DNA of 64,000 nucleotides, from assembly GCA_032433595.1 (NCBI GenBank), contig JASWJB010000053.1, positions 109,435 to 173,434 on the forward strand, in the 5' to 3' direction. A program made the translations under genes and the position numbers. Under the pieces are notes generated by a model. The model saw nothing but the letters and a program-made list of their open reading frames with translations, ran no database searches and was not told the DNA's origin. Positions 10,542 to 21,525 of the stretch are shown here, piece by piece (within the stretch, counting starts at the first letter, position 1; each line of letters begins with the position of its first letter). This DNA is from Conoideocrella luteorostrata (Eukaryota; Ascomycota; Sordariomycetes; Hypocreales; Clavicipitaceae).

Positions 10542-13087
10542 ATGAATGCCATCAAGCAAACGTTTCAGCGCTGCAAGGCGCAGAATAAGGTCAGTAGTCA
10601 TCCTGCCCCTCACTCTTACCGCAGGTCGAACCGGCAACACCCTCGACCATAAGACTCTGGCAGAGTAAACAAACACTGACACCTTCCTTGCATTGGAGTA
10701 GGCAGCACTTGTGACATACGTCACTGCCGGTTTCCCTCGACCGCAAGATACACCTCATATTCTCCTGTCCATGGAAAAGGGCGGTTCAGGTACATGGAGC
10801 AAACCCCATGGACAAACTGTAAAATATGATACAAGCTGACGTGAATCTCTTCGGTTCAGATATCATTGAGCTCGGTGTACCTTTCACAGATCCCATTGCC
10901 GACGGTCCGACTATTCAGACTGCCAATACTGTATGGTGGCTCCCACTATTGTCTTCCGATCGAATAGCGACTAATTTATTAAGGTTGCACTTGAACATGG
11001 TGTTTCTATTAAAACCACGCTGGCGATGGTTAAAACCGCGCGAGAGCAAGGATTACGAGCCCCAGTGCTCCTAATGGGCTACTATAACCCGTTATTGCGC
11101 TACGGGGAGGAAAGACTACTCCAAGACTGCCAAGCCGCTGGTGTCAACGGTTTTATTGTCGTCGATCTGCCCCCGGAAGAAGCTGTTTCCTTCAGAATAC
11201 TTTGCACAAAGGGAGAGTAAGTTGTCACTTTTGGACTATCCTGTTCTCATTTCCATTGGCCTTCACAATTGTTCATGAATGTTAACAGGATTTTGCCACT
11301 GTAGCCTCTCATATGTTCCGCTCATCGCCCCCGCTACATCAGACGCTCGGATGAAGATCTTGTGTCAATTGGCGGATTCTTTCATATACGTGGTATCTCG
11401 ACAAGGCGTCACTGGCGCATCAGGGTCTTTGAGTGCCAATTTGCCCGCTCTTCTCGAACGAGTCAAGAAGTGCAGCGGTAACAAACCTGCGGCTGTTGGC
11501 TTTGGCGTTAGCACGCGGGAACACTTTCTTAGCGTTGCCAACATTGCTGATGGTGTTGTCGTGGGTAGTCAGATTATCACAACTTTGCAGAAAGCTGCCA
11601 CTGGTCAAGGTCCCGACGACGTTGAAAACTACTGTGCCTATCTCTGTGGTCGGGATTCTCTTACCCAAGACAATACAACTCGGGAGGTGGGGATCGTCGA
11701 GGCAATCAGCGACGCAAAAGGACCCAGCGGAGATAATGTAACCGTAAATGCCGTCATAACTGATGACGCTCGTATTACCGCAGAGCAGGACAGCGCTCTA
11801 GTTGCGCAACTTGCAGCTTTGCACGGCAAAATACCGGAGAGATTTGGCGAATTCGGCGGCCAATATGTACCTGAGAGCTTGATGGACTGCCTTTCCGAGC
11901 TTGAGGAAGGGTTCAACAAAATCAAAGACGACCCTGCATTCTGGGAGGAGTACAGGTCATATTACGACTATATGGGACGACCCTCTCGCCTTCATTTGGC
12001 GGAAAGACTGACTGAACATGCAGGGGGGGCTAACATATGGCTCAAGAGAGAAGACCTTAATCACACAGGCAGCCACAAGATCAACAACGCACTAGGCCAA
12101 TTACTTCTGGCGAAGCGTCTGGGGAAGACCAAAATCATCGCGGAAACAGGTGCTGGCCAGCATGGCGTTGCAACTGCTACGGTTTGCGCCAAGTTCGGTA
12201 TGGAATGTACCGTTTATATGGGAGCTGTAAGTTCTATTGCTGTAGCTATCGGTGCTGTTTCCTTTAACTGACTCGTATTGTAGGAAGACGTACGTCGTCA
12301 GGCCCTCAATGTATTTCGCATGAGACTACTGGGAGCAAAGGTGGTTGCCGTAGAAGCTGGAAGTAAGACCCTTCGTGATGCCGTAAACGAAGCCCTTCGA
12401 GCCTGGGTAATTGAACTTGACACCACGCACTACATCATTGGCTCGGCAATTGGCCCTCACCCATTCCCAACTATTGTCAGGACGTTCCAATCAGTCATTG
12501 GCCACGAAACCAGGGAACAGATGTTGGAAAAGAAAGGCAAACTACCTGATGCTGTTGTCGCGTGTGTAGGAGGAGGCAGTAATGCTGTTGGAATGTTTTA
12601 TCCCTTCTCTAACGATCCCACAGTGAAGCTAGTCGGAGTTGAGGCTGGCGGTGATGGTGTTGATACTGGACGACACAGCGCCACATTGACCGGAGGCTCG
12701 AAGGGTGTGCTTCACGGAGTACGGACATACGTTTTGCAGGATAAAAACGGCCAGATCTCGGAAACACACTCTGTGTCTGCTGGCTTGGACTACCCTGGAG
12801 TCGGCCCGGAGCTCAGCTCATGGAAAGATAATGAACGGGCCAAATTCATTGCTGCCACAGACGCTCAAGCTTTCCAAGGATTCAGATTGATCAGCCAGCT
12901 GGAAGGTATTATTCCAGCATTAGAGTCCGCACATGGCATCTACGGTGCTATTGAATTGTCCAAGACAATGAAGAAGGACGAGGATCTTGTCATATGTTTG
13001 AGCGGCCGCGGAGATAAGGATGTGCAAAGTGTGGCGGAAGAGCTTCCCAGGCTAGGACCGCAGATTGGCTGGGATTTACGTTTTTGA
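10542..13087 (+). CDS. TRP5: Tryptophan synthase, bifunctional alpha-beta
   Basis: Six exons: 10542..10589, 10702..10789, 10860..10930, 10984..11216, 11305..12226, 12284..13087, giving 721 residues. The enzyme makes tryptophan from indole-3-glycerol phosphate and serine. The N-terminal alpha (TrpA) part, about residues 1-260, carries the catalytic pair Glu49 and Asp60 in [13 protein letters not shown], at the same numbers as in the bacterial alpha chain. The C-terminal beta (TrpB) part, about 310-715, starts at [18 protein letters not shown] sequence (here [14 protein letters not shown]). It contains the pyridoxal-phosphate lysine K405 in [13 protein letters not shown] and the phosphate-binding glycine loop [10 protein letters not shown]. 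The fused order alpha-beta is standard in fungi. All introns are GT-AG (53-112 nt). The join at exon 4/5 gives [15 protein letters not shown]. Very confident; only the short first exons rest on manual splicing. Confidence 0.96.
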
Positions 13088-13268
13088 AAGGGTTGATAAG
13101 TTCCGGCGTGCATTGCGTGCCTTATTAACGGGCGATATGTATGGCGAAAATGACAGTCAAAGCTGGTAGAAGTATAGATCATAAAGGGTATTCGTGCAAC
13201 CGACGGTTCTATGTTTTTGGTTGGGGTACATAATACATAACACTAAGCTCGTGCAAATACATACACAA

Positions 13269-14150
13269 CTATTTAGCCACAACCCTTGATCTTGCGTCTG
13301 TCGAATGGCCATCATCGAGCTCTTGAAGTTCGTTCAGTAATACTTCATCTGATAGTTCTCTCACTCCCTCCAAGTCAGCTAAGCTGTCGTCTCCCAAAAT
13401 AAAAGCATCAGCTGCAGAAACACGCATTTCGTTCAATGTACCCCGACTGCGTGTGCTTAGCGGACCGGGGGTAGCATAATCGAGTGCAAAGTGAATTATA
13501 TCGTCTCTGTTCTCAATTTCCTTCGGTTCTAATCCTAGAGTGATTCTCTCTTTATTCAATCGATGTTGAACAGCTTTGGTCTGCATTAGAATCCAGCGTA
13601 AGTTCCAGCCACCCGGCCCAAGCTCCTTGATTCGTGCTGACTTGCTCTTGAGAAGATAGTTCTCAATACCACCTTCCCGGCGAATGGTCTTAAGTACACG
13701 AAGGGTAAGTCGAGTCTTGACACGAGCCCCGAGGGCAGGTGAGAAGAAAGCTTTCACGTGAACATTTGGTCGCCAGAAACGGCGGGACTTGTTATTGTGC
13801 CTTTCAGCTACGTTGTTGCCGAAGCGAATTCGGGCTGTGCCGTAGAGACCGTGGTTGGATTGCTTGTACACACGACGCTCTCCATATGGGTAGGGGGGAA
13901 TTAGATCTGAGGGCAAGCGATGTGGCTTGATTGTCTTGGTTTGTTGCGGCAACGTTGTTGAGAATGCTCTGGAAGAAGATGTCGAGATATCATAGCGCGT
14001 CAATCGCCGTAGTGTCGCGATGGCAACTGTAGAGGAGAAATACAAAGGTATCGAAGAAGAAACATGGAGGGTGGATGTTGAAGGATATTTCGATGATAGT
14101 ATAGCCGCTACCCGCTTGTGGACATTATGTAATAGAGCAGTTGTCGACAT
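13269..14150 (-). CDS. MRPL24: Mitochondrial large-subunit ribosomal protein bL28m
   Basis: Intronless, 293 residues, ATG at 14150. It is the mitochondrial bL28 protein of the large ribosomal subunit (Mrpl24 in yeast). The bL28 core lies at about residues 100-165: YGTARIRFGNNVAERHNN, then SRRFWRPNVHVKAFFSP, then LTLRVLKTIRREGGIENYLL. The first 70 residues are Ser/Thr/Arg-rich with few acids and would act as a mitochondrial targeting sequence. The C-terminal acidic tail is the usual fungal extension. It is convergent with TRP5 and divergent from the augmin-like gene, with which it shares a 343-bp promoter. Confidence 0.92.
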   Translation of the reverse strand: MSTTALLHNVHKRVAAILSSKYPSTSTLHVSSSIPLYFSSTVAIATLRRLTRYDISTSSSRAFSTTLPQQTKTIKPHRLPSDLIPPYPYGERRVYKQSNHGLYGTARIRFGNNVAERHNNKSRRFWRPNVHVKAFFSPALGARVKTRLTLRVLKTIRREGGIENYLLKSKSARIKELGPGGWNLRWILMQTKAVQHRLNKERITLGLEPKEIENRDDIIHFALDYATPGPLSTRSRGTLNEMRVSAADAFILGDDSLADLEGVRELSDEVLLNELQELDDGHSTDARSRVVAK

Positions 14151-14493
14151 ATTGTCGATTTGTAGAACACGATAATTAACCTTCTATGATCGAAACATCG
14201 AGGTTCGGGGCGTTGCGTCCATCAGGTTCACCGGCAATTGCAGTTGCTGCTGAGTCCAAATCGCTGTTAGAACACTAGTAAGTAAGGACTTTTCCCATCT
14301 CGGGCGTGGTCATTAGGATAGCGAGCCTCGGGATGGATAATATTCCAGCCGGCTGGACTAATTCATCAGGTGACTGCGTGGACGTTTCGCGGTCCATAAT
14401 GGGCCACCCCACTAACTAACTAGTTAGTTAACTAAGTAGCCCCGGCTGCAGCAAGCAAACGGTGGTGTTAGACACGCAATCCTCCTCTCTAAC
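14151..14493. promoter_or_regulatory. Bidirectional promoter MRPL24 / augmin-like gene
   Basis: The 343 bases between two divergent start codons must drive both genes. It contains a perfect 18-bp palindrome at 14413-14430 with centre AACTAGTT, built of TAACTAAC half-units. Function of the palindrome is unknown. Confidence 0.6.
14413..14430. repeat. Perfect 18-bp palindrome
   Basis: The sequence TAACTAACTAGTTAGTTA reads the same on both strands. It lies 64 bp upstream of the augmin-like start and in the promoter shared with MRPL24. The ten central bases recur near 29038-29047. Confidence 0.9.
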
Positions 14494-15676
14494 ATGATGC
14501 TGCCCCCGGTGGATGAGCAAGTTATCCGAGAAAATCCAGAATTCTCCAAGCTATATAAGACGCTGCAGAATGATGTTCTAAATCCAGATGGGTCAACTAA
14601 ATGCGATAGCTCTCTTAGAGAGCGAACCGGTGTACAGAAGGTAAGTTGCTCTCTGGACCCTAATCAAAAGAGCTTGTCTTATCATGGTGGGCTGTCATGA
14701 GGTGGAATGTGCCTATAAACGCCGAACGAGGAAATATTGAATAGAAAGAGTATTCAGATCTGACGGGTTACGCCTCCACTGCTCAAAGTAGGATTTGAAT
14801 CAAGAGCGACTCAATTGTACAAAACAGTATCTACTAGAGAGAGCAATCACAACAACTTCACTCCCGGACCCTAAAAAGCCTACGTCCAGGCCAGAAGATA
14901 CGAAGTCAAGAACCGAAGAACCAGCACAGTCACCAACGTCATTTGCAGACCTTCTGCTCGTTCTGCCATCTCTCATCGATAGTGACCAGCCAACCGAACC
15001 GGAAGTTGCAGCTGAGATTCTCCGTTATTCGCTCTTTTCTGAGTTCGATTCTCATCTCCCTGAACTTGGTGATCTGGTTTCAGCCAACCTTCACGCTTCT
15101 GCTCTCAGTGTCGCACGAATTGCTCATCTATCTACGGACTCATCCACTCTCCCCCGTCACATCCCATCTCTGCCGGCAGATCATGCTGCTCTTCGAGATA
15201 GGCTTTCGGAGGCGCGTTTGATGCTCATGAAGGGTCGTCTTAAGGCCCTTGTGGCATCAATCAATCTCCTCCAGTCATATACCCAATCGCTAGCACTGCT
15301 TGTTCAATCATTGGAATCCAAGCACGGACTAGCTTCTAGAAATCTTGAACTACGTGCTCTAGATGTGTCGCAAGACGCACAGCAGACAGAAATAGATGCT
15401 AACGCAGCACTCGATAATGTCAGCAAAGATATATACTCGCCCAAGGCGATTTCTGCACTGAAAAATTATGCGTCTCACCTGAAGGACGCTCAAGGGCGCA
15501 CGGCAGAACGAGTGCGAGGGCTGCAGGCGGAACTTGCTGAATACAGCGTTGGCAAGCATGAAGATGGTAGAAAGGAGAAGACAATGAGAGAGATGGCTAG
15601 GGTATACCGGGAAATAGAGAGTCAAATGGAAGACGTAAAGAAAGACCTCGACCGCCTCGACGATAGACGGAGCTAG
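14494..15676 (+). CDS. Augmin-like coiled-coil protein, HAUS4-related
   Basis: Two exons: 14494..14640 and 14792..15676, phase 0 (343 residues); the intron is 151 nt with GTAAGT and TAG ends. The N-terminus (LPPVDEQVIRENPEFSKLY ... LNPDGSTK) resembles fungal proteins annotated as HAUS augmin-like complex subunit 4, from memory of that family. Augmin recruits gamma-tubulin to existing microtubules so they branch in the spindle. The rest is mostly helical. The segment after about residue 200 (ALDVSQDAQQTEIDANAALD ... MREMARVYREIESQMEDVKK) is a long charged coiled coil. Two ATG codons lie in tandem at 14494 and 14497. The family call is an inference from the N-terminal pattern; that it is a real coiled-coil gene is much surer. 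Confidence 0.62.
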
Positions 15677-16027
15677 TTGAATGGTACCATTTCGAGTCCT
15701 GTAGAGAACTTGCAATCGCATAACAAAGCTTGCATAATAATTGTTTTGTTTTTAAAACTTTCTGTCTCATCTATGCCCGCTACAAATACATTTTGACGTT
15801 TTCGGCTGCGATTAACGACGCAGGACTGCGCCTCGAGAGTCCAGCAAAATCAGACCTTGCACACATGCCCACTCATACAGCAACCCCAAAACTGTGCCGA
15901 AACACTGATCAGGATACGATATTCTCGCTGATTATTATCATTGTAGCCGGATCACGTGCTTCATAACACTTCTTCCTGGTCCCCCTTCTCTGGTGTTGCC
16001 AGATTGCATATTTTACCATTCGAATAA
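15677..16027. other. Convergent 3' region
   Basis: About 350 bases between the 3' ends of the augmin-like gene and the aminotransferase gene. It is expected to hold both 3' UTRs. A CACGTG hexamer lies at 15953-15958. Nothing else is seen. Confidence 0.5.
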
Positions 16028-17823
16028 CTAGCCCTTGACCTTATAGATTGCCTCGGCCAGACGACCAACATTGTTGGTTGTAATACCGGCAACAGAAATG
16101 CGACCATCCTTAGTTGCATAAACGGAGAACTCCTTGGCGAGCTTCTCCATCTCCTCCGCGGTCAAACCCGTGTAGGCGAACATGCCAATCTGGTTAGTAA
16201 TATGGGTCCAGTTGTGCTTGGAACCCAACTTTTCCAGGTTGTCCTTAAGAAGAGCGCGCATGGTGATGATACGATCCGCCATGCTCTTGACTTCATCCAA
16301 CCACTGCTTGTACAGCTTGGGGCTGCTCAGGATCTCGGTGGCAATACGAGCTCCATGAATAGGGGGATTAGAGTACAGAGGACGAATGAGAATCTTGAGC
16401 TGAGAGTCAACTCGCTTCTTTTCAGCGCCGTCAGCACAGAGGAGAGAGAAAGCGCCAACGCGCTCACCATAGAGACCCTATTTTCCAGAAAGAATCACTA
16501 GTCAGGCCATATTTCACGAAAGGATAAGAAAGTAAGACATAAAAATGGCAATGATAGGGGTCGCAAAGCAGGAACTGTCTCTTACCATGTTCTTGGCGAA
16601 AGACTGGCACAAGGCAATTTGATGACCCTGCTCAACAAAGTGGCGAACGGCAAAGGCGTCCTTGTCAGTGTCACCACTGGCAAAACCCTGGTATGCCATG
16701 TCGAAGAAGGCAAAATGGCCCTGCTCCTTCACAGCATTGGATATTTGCTTCCATTGCTCGGTGGTGGGGTCGACACCGGTCGGATTATGCGCGCATGCGT
16801 GGAAAAGGAAAGTGCTGCCCTTGGGAGCAGCCTTGATATCGGCAATCATGCCCTCAAAGTTGAGACCAATGGTGTCCTTGTTGTAGTACCGATACTGCTG
16901 GACCTTGAGGCCGGCATCGCTGAAAACGGCCTTGTGATTAGCCCACGAGGGAGTAGGGATATAGATCTTCTTGTCGCCGGGCAAGAAGCGCTCGAGGAAA
17001 GCGGCGCCGATGCGCAAAGCACCAGTGCCAGAAATGGACTGAGTAATGGCCACACGGTCGAGGACGGGAGAGTCAGCGCCGTAAGCAAGCTTGGCAGCGA
17101 GGGCAGGAAACTCAGCAACGCCAGTAATGCCGGCATACTCCTTGTTCAGCTTGTCGCTGATCACCTTCTGCTCAGCTTCGCGGACCGAAGGGAGAACGTA
17201 GGGCTTGCCCTGGTCATCGCGGTATGCGCCGACACCTGAATCAATGTGAGAAATCATGGACGAGATAGCGTTAACACTTGGCCCAGTATGGGAGGGCGGG
17301 GAGGCACATGGCCAAACGAGGAAAACATATTTCGTTCAAGCGAATCGGGCGACAGAGTGGCAAGACAAACATACCGAGGTTGATTTTCTTGTTGGACTTG
17401 TCTGCTTTGAAAGCCTCGGTGATTCCTGGGACACGGAAACGAAGAATTAGTTATGATAAATCAAGGAGACAGCATAGTTAGCTTGAACAATAGCGACATA
17501 CCAAGAATGGCCTGCACAGGGTCAGAAAACACGACCGGCGCGTCAGTACAAAACCTTCAATCATTCGGCCGGAGTGCCTCGAATTTGCGTTTTTAACTTA
17601 CATCCTAATAGAAAGATAAGTCAGTAACAAACGTAGTTGATCTTCTTATAATTGTAGTTTCACATGCGTTATTAATCAGATAGAGACCTCAGCACTAAGA
17701 ACTTACAGGAGGACCTTGGGGAACATTCGACCAAGTAGATGCAGCGCGAATGGCGGCGAAGTTGGCCGAAGCCGGCTGACGTGCGGCTTGTCGTGCAGCA
17801 ACTCGAAGTGTCGACAGCATCAT
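16028..17823 (-). CDS. AAT1: Aspartate aminotransferase, mitochondrial
   Basis: Six exons on the minus strand: 17823..17707, 17604..17602 (3 nt), 17511..17502 (10 nt), 17425..17375, 17235..16586, 16477..16028, giving 426 residues. The enzyme transfers the amino group between aspartate and 2-oxoglutarate with pyridoxal phosphate and serves the malate-aspartate shuttle. Conserved blocks: [50 protein letters not shown], and the cofactor lysine K275 in [14 protein letters not shown]. The first 30 residues are Ala/Arg/Ser-rich and would target mitochondria. The single codon GAT of exon 2 supplies the Asp of GPPDAILG, which is conserved from fungi to mammals; without it the protein would lack that residue. 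All introns are GT-AG with CTGAC-like branch sites visible in introns 1 and 2. Length matches the family (about 430). Confidence 0.95.
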
Positions 17824-19369
17824 GATGACAAGATAGGTAGATGGCCAGAAGACAAGGGATGGGAGACAGAGTCAGAAAGAATGCCAATGGCTAAATGTAC
17901 AGGTCCCAGAAGTGATGTGTCGAGGATAGAAATATTGTGGTCAGATGTTCCTCCGAGGGCGGGCACGAGTTTTGATTTGAGGTGTGAGTGGGCTTCAGGG
18001 GAAGCGCCGTCAAAGTCCACGGAGTAGATAAAGTATGTACCCCAAGCGTGCGGAGCGAGTACTTTTAGTGCATCGCCGGGGGATCATGTACAAGCTGCTG
18101 CAGAACATAAGCTGCCCAGGCAGAAAATTGCAGCTGGCTCTTCCCAGGCAAGCGGGGGACAGTTTAACTGAGCCATCGAGGTGGCATTAGCTCCGCAAGA
18201 GATAATGCCTCAGCGACCAAAAACACCATAAAATAAAACCAAAAAAAAAGATTAACTACTATATGGCTTAGTTAGCTATTTAGATAATAAATTTTATTAA
18301 TAACTAGCTTTAATTGCATCCGTAGTGGGCGTTCGAATTGAGAGGGTCAATTGGACATTGTGGACGAAATGGCTCAGTTAAACTGTCCCCCGCATGCCAG
18401 GGCACAGCTCAGGGCACATGCTGGCACTAATAGTAAGTCGTCCACTGTGAAACCGCCCCCCGGTCAGCTACATCTGCGGCGATCTCAAAGGGAACCCAGT
18501 CGTTGAAGCGAGGTTTGCCAACTTTGTACGGAGTACAGGCTGGGTGAACACGGTTTCCGGGTTAGTTAGCATCCGAGTACTCCGTATATCTGATAAAGTA
18601 TTTCAACTTGTTTTCGTATAACTAATCACTCCGCAACAACGGAGTATGTGTGTTGCCCAAACAGCCCCGAGCTACTCGTCCGAAGCACCCATGCTCTATG
18701 AGGTACTCCATACTCCTTGGTCATAGGAAAGACAATGGACAGCCAATGGCGACAACGCCATGCTCTGTCTTGGGCTGTCTATAGCAGCTACCCCTGTCAA
18801 ACGGCGACCGTCATCGACCGAGAAGGCACCCGAGACTCCGGCGTGAGATTATAAGCATGCCGTTGTTTTACAGAGTACTCTGTACCACGTACTCCGCAGG
18901 CATAAAAGCAAATCAACAATTCTCAAAACTGGCTACCCGGTTCTCAGTGACGTTGGCAATACTATTGTTCCCCCCTGGTGGAATTCTCCTGCCAGTCATT
19001 ATTATTGGATCGACTCGTAGTACTGCGTCAAGTCGCCAGCCTCCAATTTCAGGACAAATGCCACGCTTATACGCAACTTCACAGATCACATCGAATGCGC
19101 GCCAACAGTGCGGGATTAAGTCTCCGCAGGCAAACGCTGACAGACGCGCACAATTCTTCCGTTGCCCTGATAGAACTGCAATTTAGCTCTAGTATTAACC
19201 ACTGCTAGGATGACTGAAAATGGTGATGTGGTCGTCCTTAGTCAAAATTGATAATGTATCGCTGCATATACTTTAAATTGGCGCTAAATAGGAAACCATG
19301 AAGTCCGGTCGCTGTTTCGTGCTGGTTTACGGAGTAGATGGTATTGATAAGCGCCCGCTTTGCAGTCAA
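17824..19369. other. AAT1 upstream region
   Basis: About 1.5 kb between the AAT1 start and the 3' end of the maltose-permease-like gene. It holds the AAT1 promoter, an inverted-repeat element (18153-18392, listed separately) and several copies of the TACGGAGTA micro-repeat (for example 18526-18536, around 18575, 18873-18895 and 19327). Small open frames here have no recognisable similarity. Confidence 0.55.
18153..18392. mobile_element. Inverted-repeat element, MITE-like
   Basis: A perfect 24-bp inverted repeat at 18153-18176 and 18369-18392 (starting CGGGGGACAGTTTAAC and ending GAGCCAT) flanks about 190 bases whose centre (about 18230-18310) is strongly AT-rich. Similarity continues outward with mismatches for about 10 more bases (CCAGGCAAG against CCTGGCATG). 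There is no coding capacity. The structure fits a small non-autonomous DNA transposon, but I see no clear target-site duplication and only one copy in this window. It sits about 330 bp upstream of the AAT1 start codon. Confidence 0.6.
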
Positions 19370-21525
19370 TCATGCCTGCGAGCATCCTTTCTCAGACCTT
19401 TGGTCGACGATATTCTCATACTGATTCATAACCTTATCCTCTACCATCTCATGGAACACATCTACCTCCGTGCTTGTAAATTTCCTCGCTGGAACCCCAC
19501 GCTCGAATAACACGTCCAACTCGGCGAAGGTACGTCCTCGGGGCTCCGGGATGCGGAAGTACGTATAGACGATGCAACAGAAACAAATACCAGCCTGGGA
19601 CATCAGTTCGCGTTAGACATGGGCTGGTTAGACTAATTGCAAATTATGCATGGATAAGGGGTCAATCATGGCCGCTAAGATGTCTTGGTCGATAAACTAA
19701 CCCAGAAAAATCCCGTGTAATTGCTCCAGTTCCATTCGCCCGGATTTAACATGTACGGTGTCAATACACTGGTGATTATTCCAACAATGTTGCTGCGATC
19801 TTGTTAGCTGTTGTCGAGTGTGCCGTGTGAATTGCAGAAATGTCGATGGAGTAGTGGGCTAGACAACGCAAGCCTTCGCGATGCAAACTTACTAAAGATT
19901 CCTTCCTAGCACAACGGTCTTAACCTGGAGTCGGCGTGAAGACAGCTCGCTCACAAGGGAATAGCACACTGTTCCTACCGTCAATTGGTAGAAGAGGGCC
20001 CAGACGATCATGATACTGCCAGTAGCAATGGACCCTGCTCTTCGGTGATTTTCAGGTACCAGCCCCAAGAAGCCGAGAACGAAAAGCATGGCGCACAGCC
20101 CACTGAGCCCGTACAGATAGAGAGACCTGCGTCCAATACCAAGCGTCATTAAGCCCCAGGCCCCAAACACGCCGACCATGTTAATGGCATACTGTCCAAG
20201 CGCGAAGGAGTATGCGTCTTTGTCTGACAGCCCGGCTTGTTTCAAGAAGTAGGTTGAATAGTTTGAAAACGAGTTGCCACTTAAGTTCTGAATGGCCCAT
20301 GTCATACAAACGATTTCAGTTCTGCGTAGGTCAACGCCTTTGAAACAATCCCAATACGATGTGCCTGTTGTCATCTTCTCTTCTAGAGCGGTCGTGTGCA
20401 CCATCATTGCAATGGTTTCGTCGGCATCAAAACCTGTTTCCCGATCGAGGCTGGTGAGACGTAGAAGCGCCCGTTTAGCCTCCTGCGTCTTGCCTTTACG
20501 CACTAACCACCATGGCGACTCAGGAGCAAAGTAGATGCCGATGAAAAGGGGCAGCGGCCACATCCACTGTAGAGCATATGGAATGCGATATGCCCACTCA
20601 TCATTGCGGTCCAGCATGGCTAAAATAACCCCAATACCGATTTCTTGTCCCAGACCCCAACAGAAATTGACATAAGTGGTTAGATATCCACGGAGGGCAA
20701 CGGGGCACACCTCGGAGGCATACGTGACTGCTAGAGTCTGGAAGATGCCCCAAGGTACGCCACACAGAATTTCTGCCACCAATAGCGTCTGCACATTTGG
20801 GGCGGTAAAGAAGATGGCTGTAAATGCTGCAATCATAACGAGACAGGCCATGACGGTATATCTGTAACCAAATCGCTCTGAGACAAAGCCATTGATGAAT
20901 AGACCAATTATTTCGCCAACGATGGCTCCCTGAGTTTGTTCGTCAGTAAATAGCTGTTCTCTGGCTAAGGCGCTTGATAAGCGGTCCAGGGGCTTGCTTG
21001 TGTGGAAAACAAGGCAAAGACACCCAATTATCTGGGATCTAAGACACCTACATTGCTCAAGCCTGCTTGCCATGGTGCAGTAACTTCATAAGTGCCGGTT
21101 TTTGGCTGGAACTCTCCATATTTGCGAGTGAATTGGGGAAATGCATCTAGATTTCCACCAAACAATTGATGCGTTAGCCATTACTAGTAGTGGATATCAA
21201 AGATGCAGCTATCGATATTATAAGTAGACCGAGAGATTATATACTCACAAAAGTTATTGACAAGACTAATATCGTAGCCCTCCATGGCAATACATGTAGA
21301 TATCAAGAGACTCCAGCCCACAGCCTTGGGATATAGTTTGAGGCCTTGCCAGAGAGTCATGCCCTGCTCCTTGGCAGCAGCCGCTCTGGCATTTTCGATA
21401 ATGTTGTGGTGTGTCTTTGATGGGTCAGACCGCTCATGACTGTAAGCATCTGTATGATCACCATCGCAACGTTGAACGTTATCAGGATGGTCATGAGCAC
21501 CTGCCTCCTTCATTGAAGCCGTCAT
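19370..21525 (-). CDS. MFS sugar transporter, maltose/alpha-glucoside permease type
   Basis: Five exons on the minus strand: 21525..21249, 21146..21052, 20929..19893, 19792..19702, 19594..19370, giving 574 residues. It belongs to the sugar-porter branch of the major facilitator superfamily and looks like a proton-coupled alpha-glucoside (maltose) permease. Evidence: MEGYDISLVNNFYAFPQF in the first membrane segment, QAGLSNGAIVGEIIGL, the RFGYRYTV loop, PESPWWLVRKGK after segment 6, IKTVVLxRNLY-like sequence (here VKTVVLGRNLYN), and PEPRGRTFAELD after segment 12. A hydrophilic cytosolic N-terminus of about 70 residues precedes the membrane core. All joins restore family motifs and phase. The ATG at 21525 is used because the frame upstream begins only with TTG. 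The substrate is inferred from family resemblance. Confidence 0.87.
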
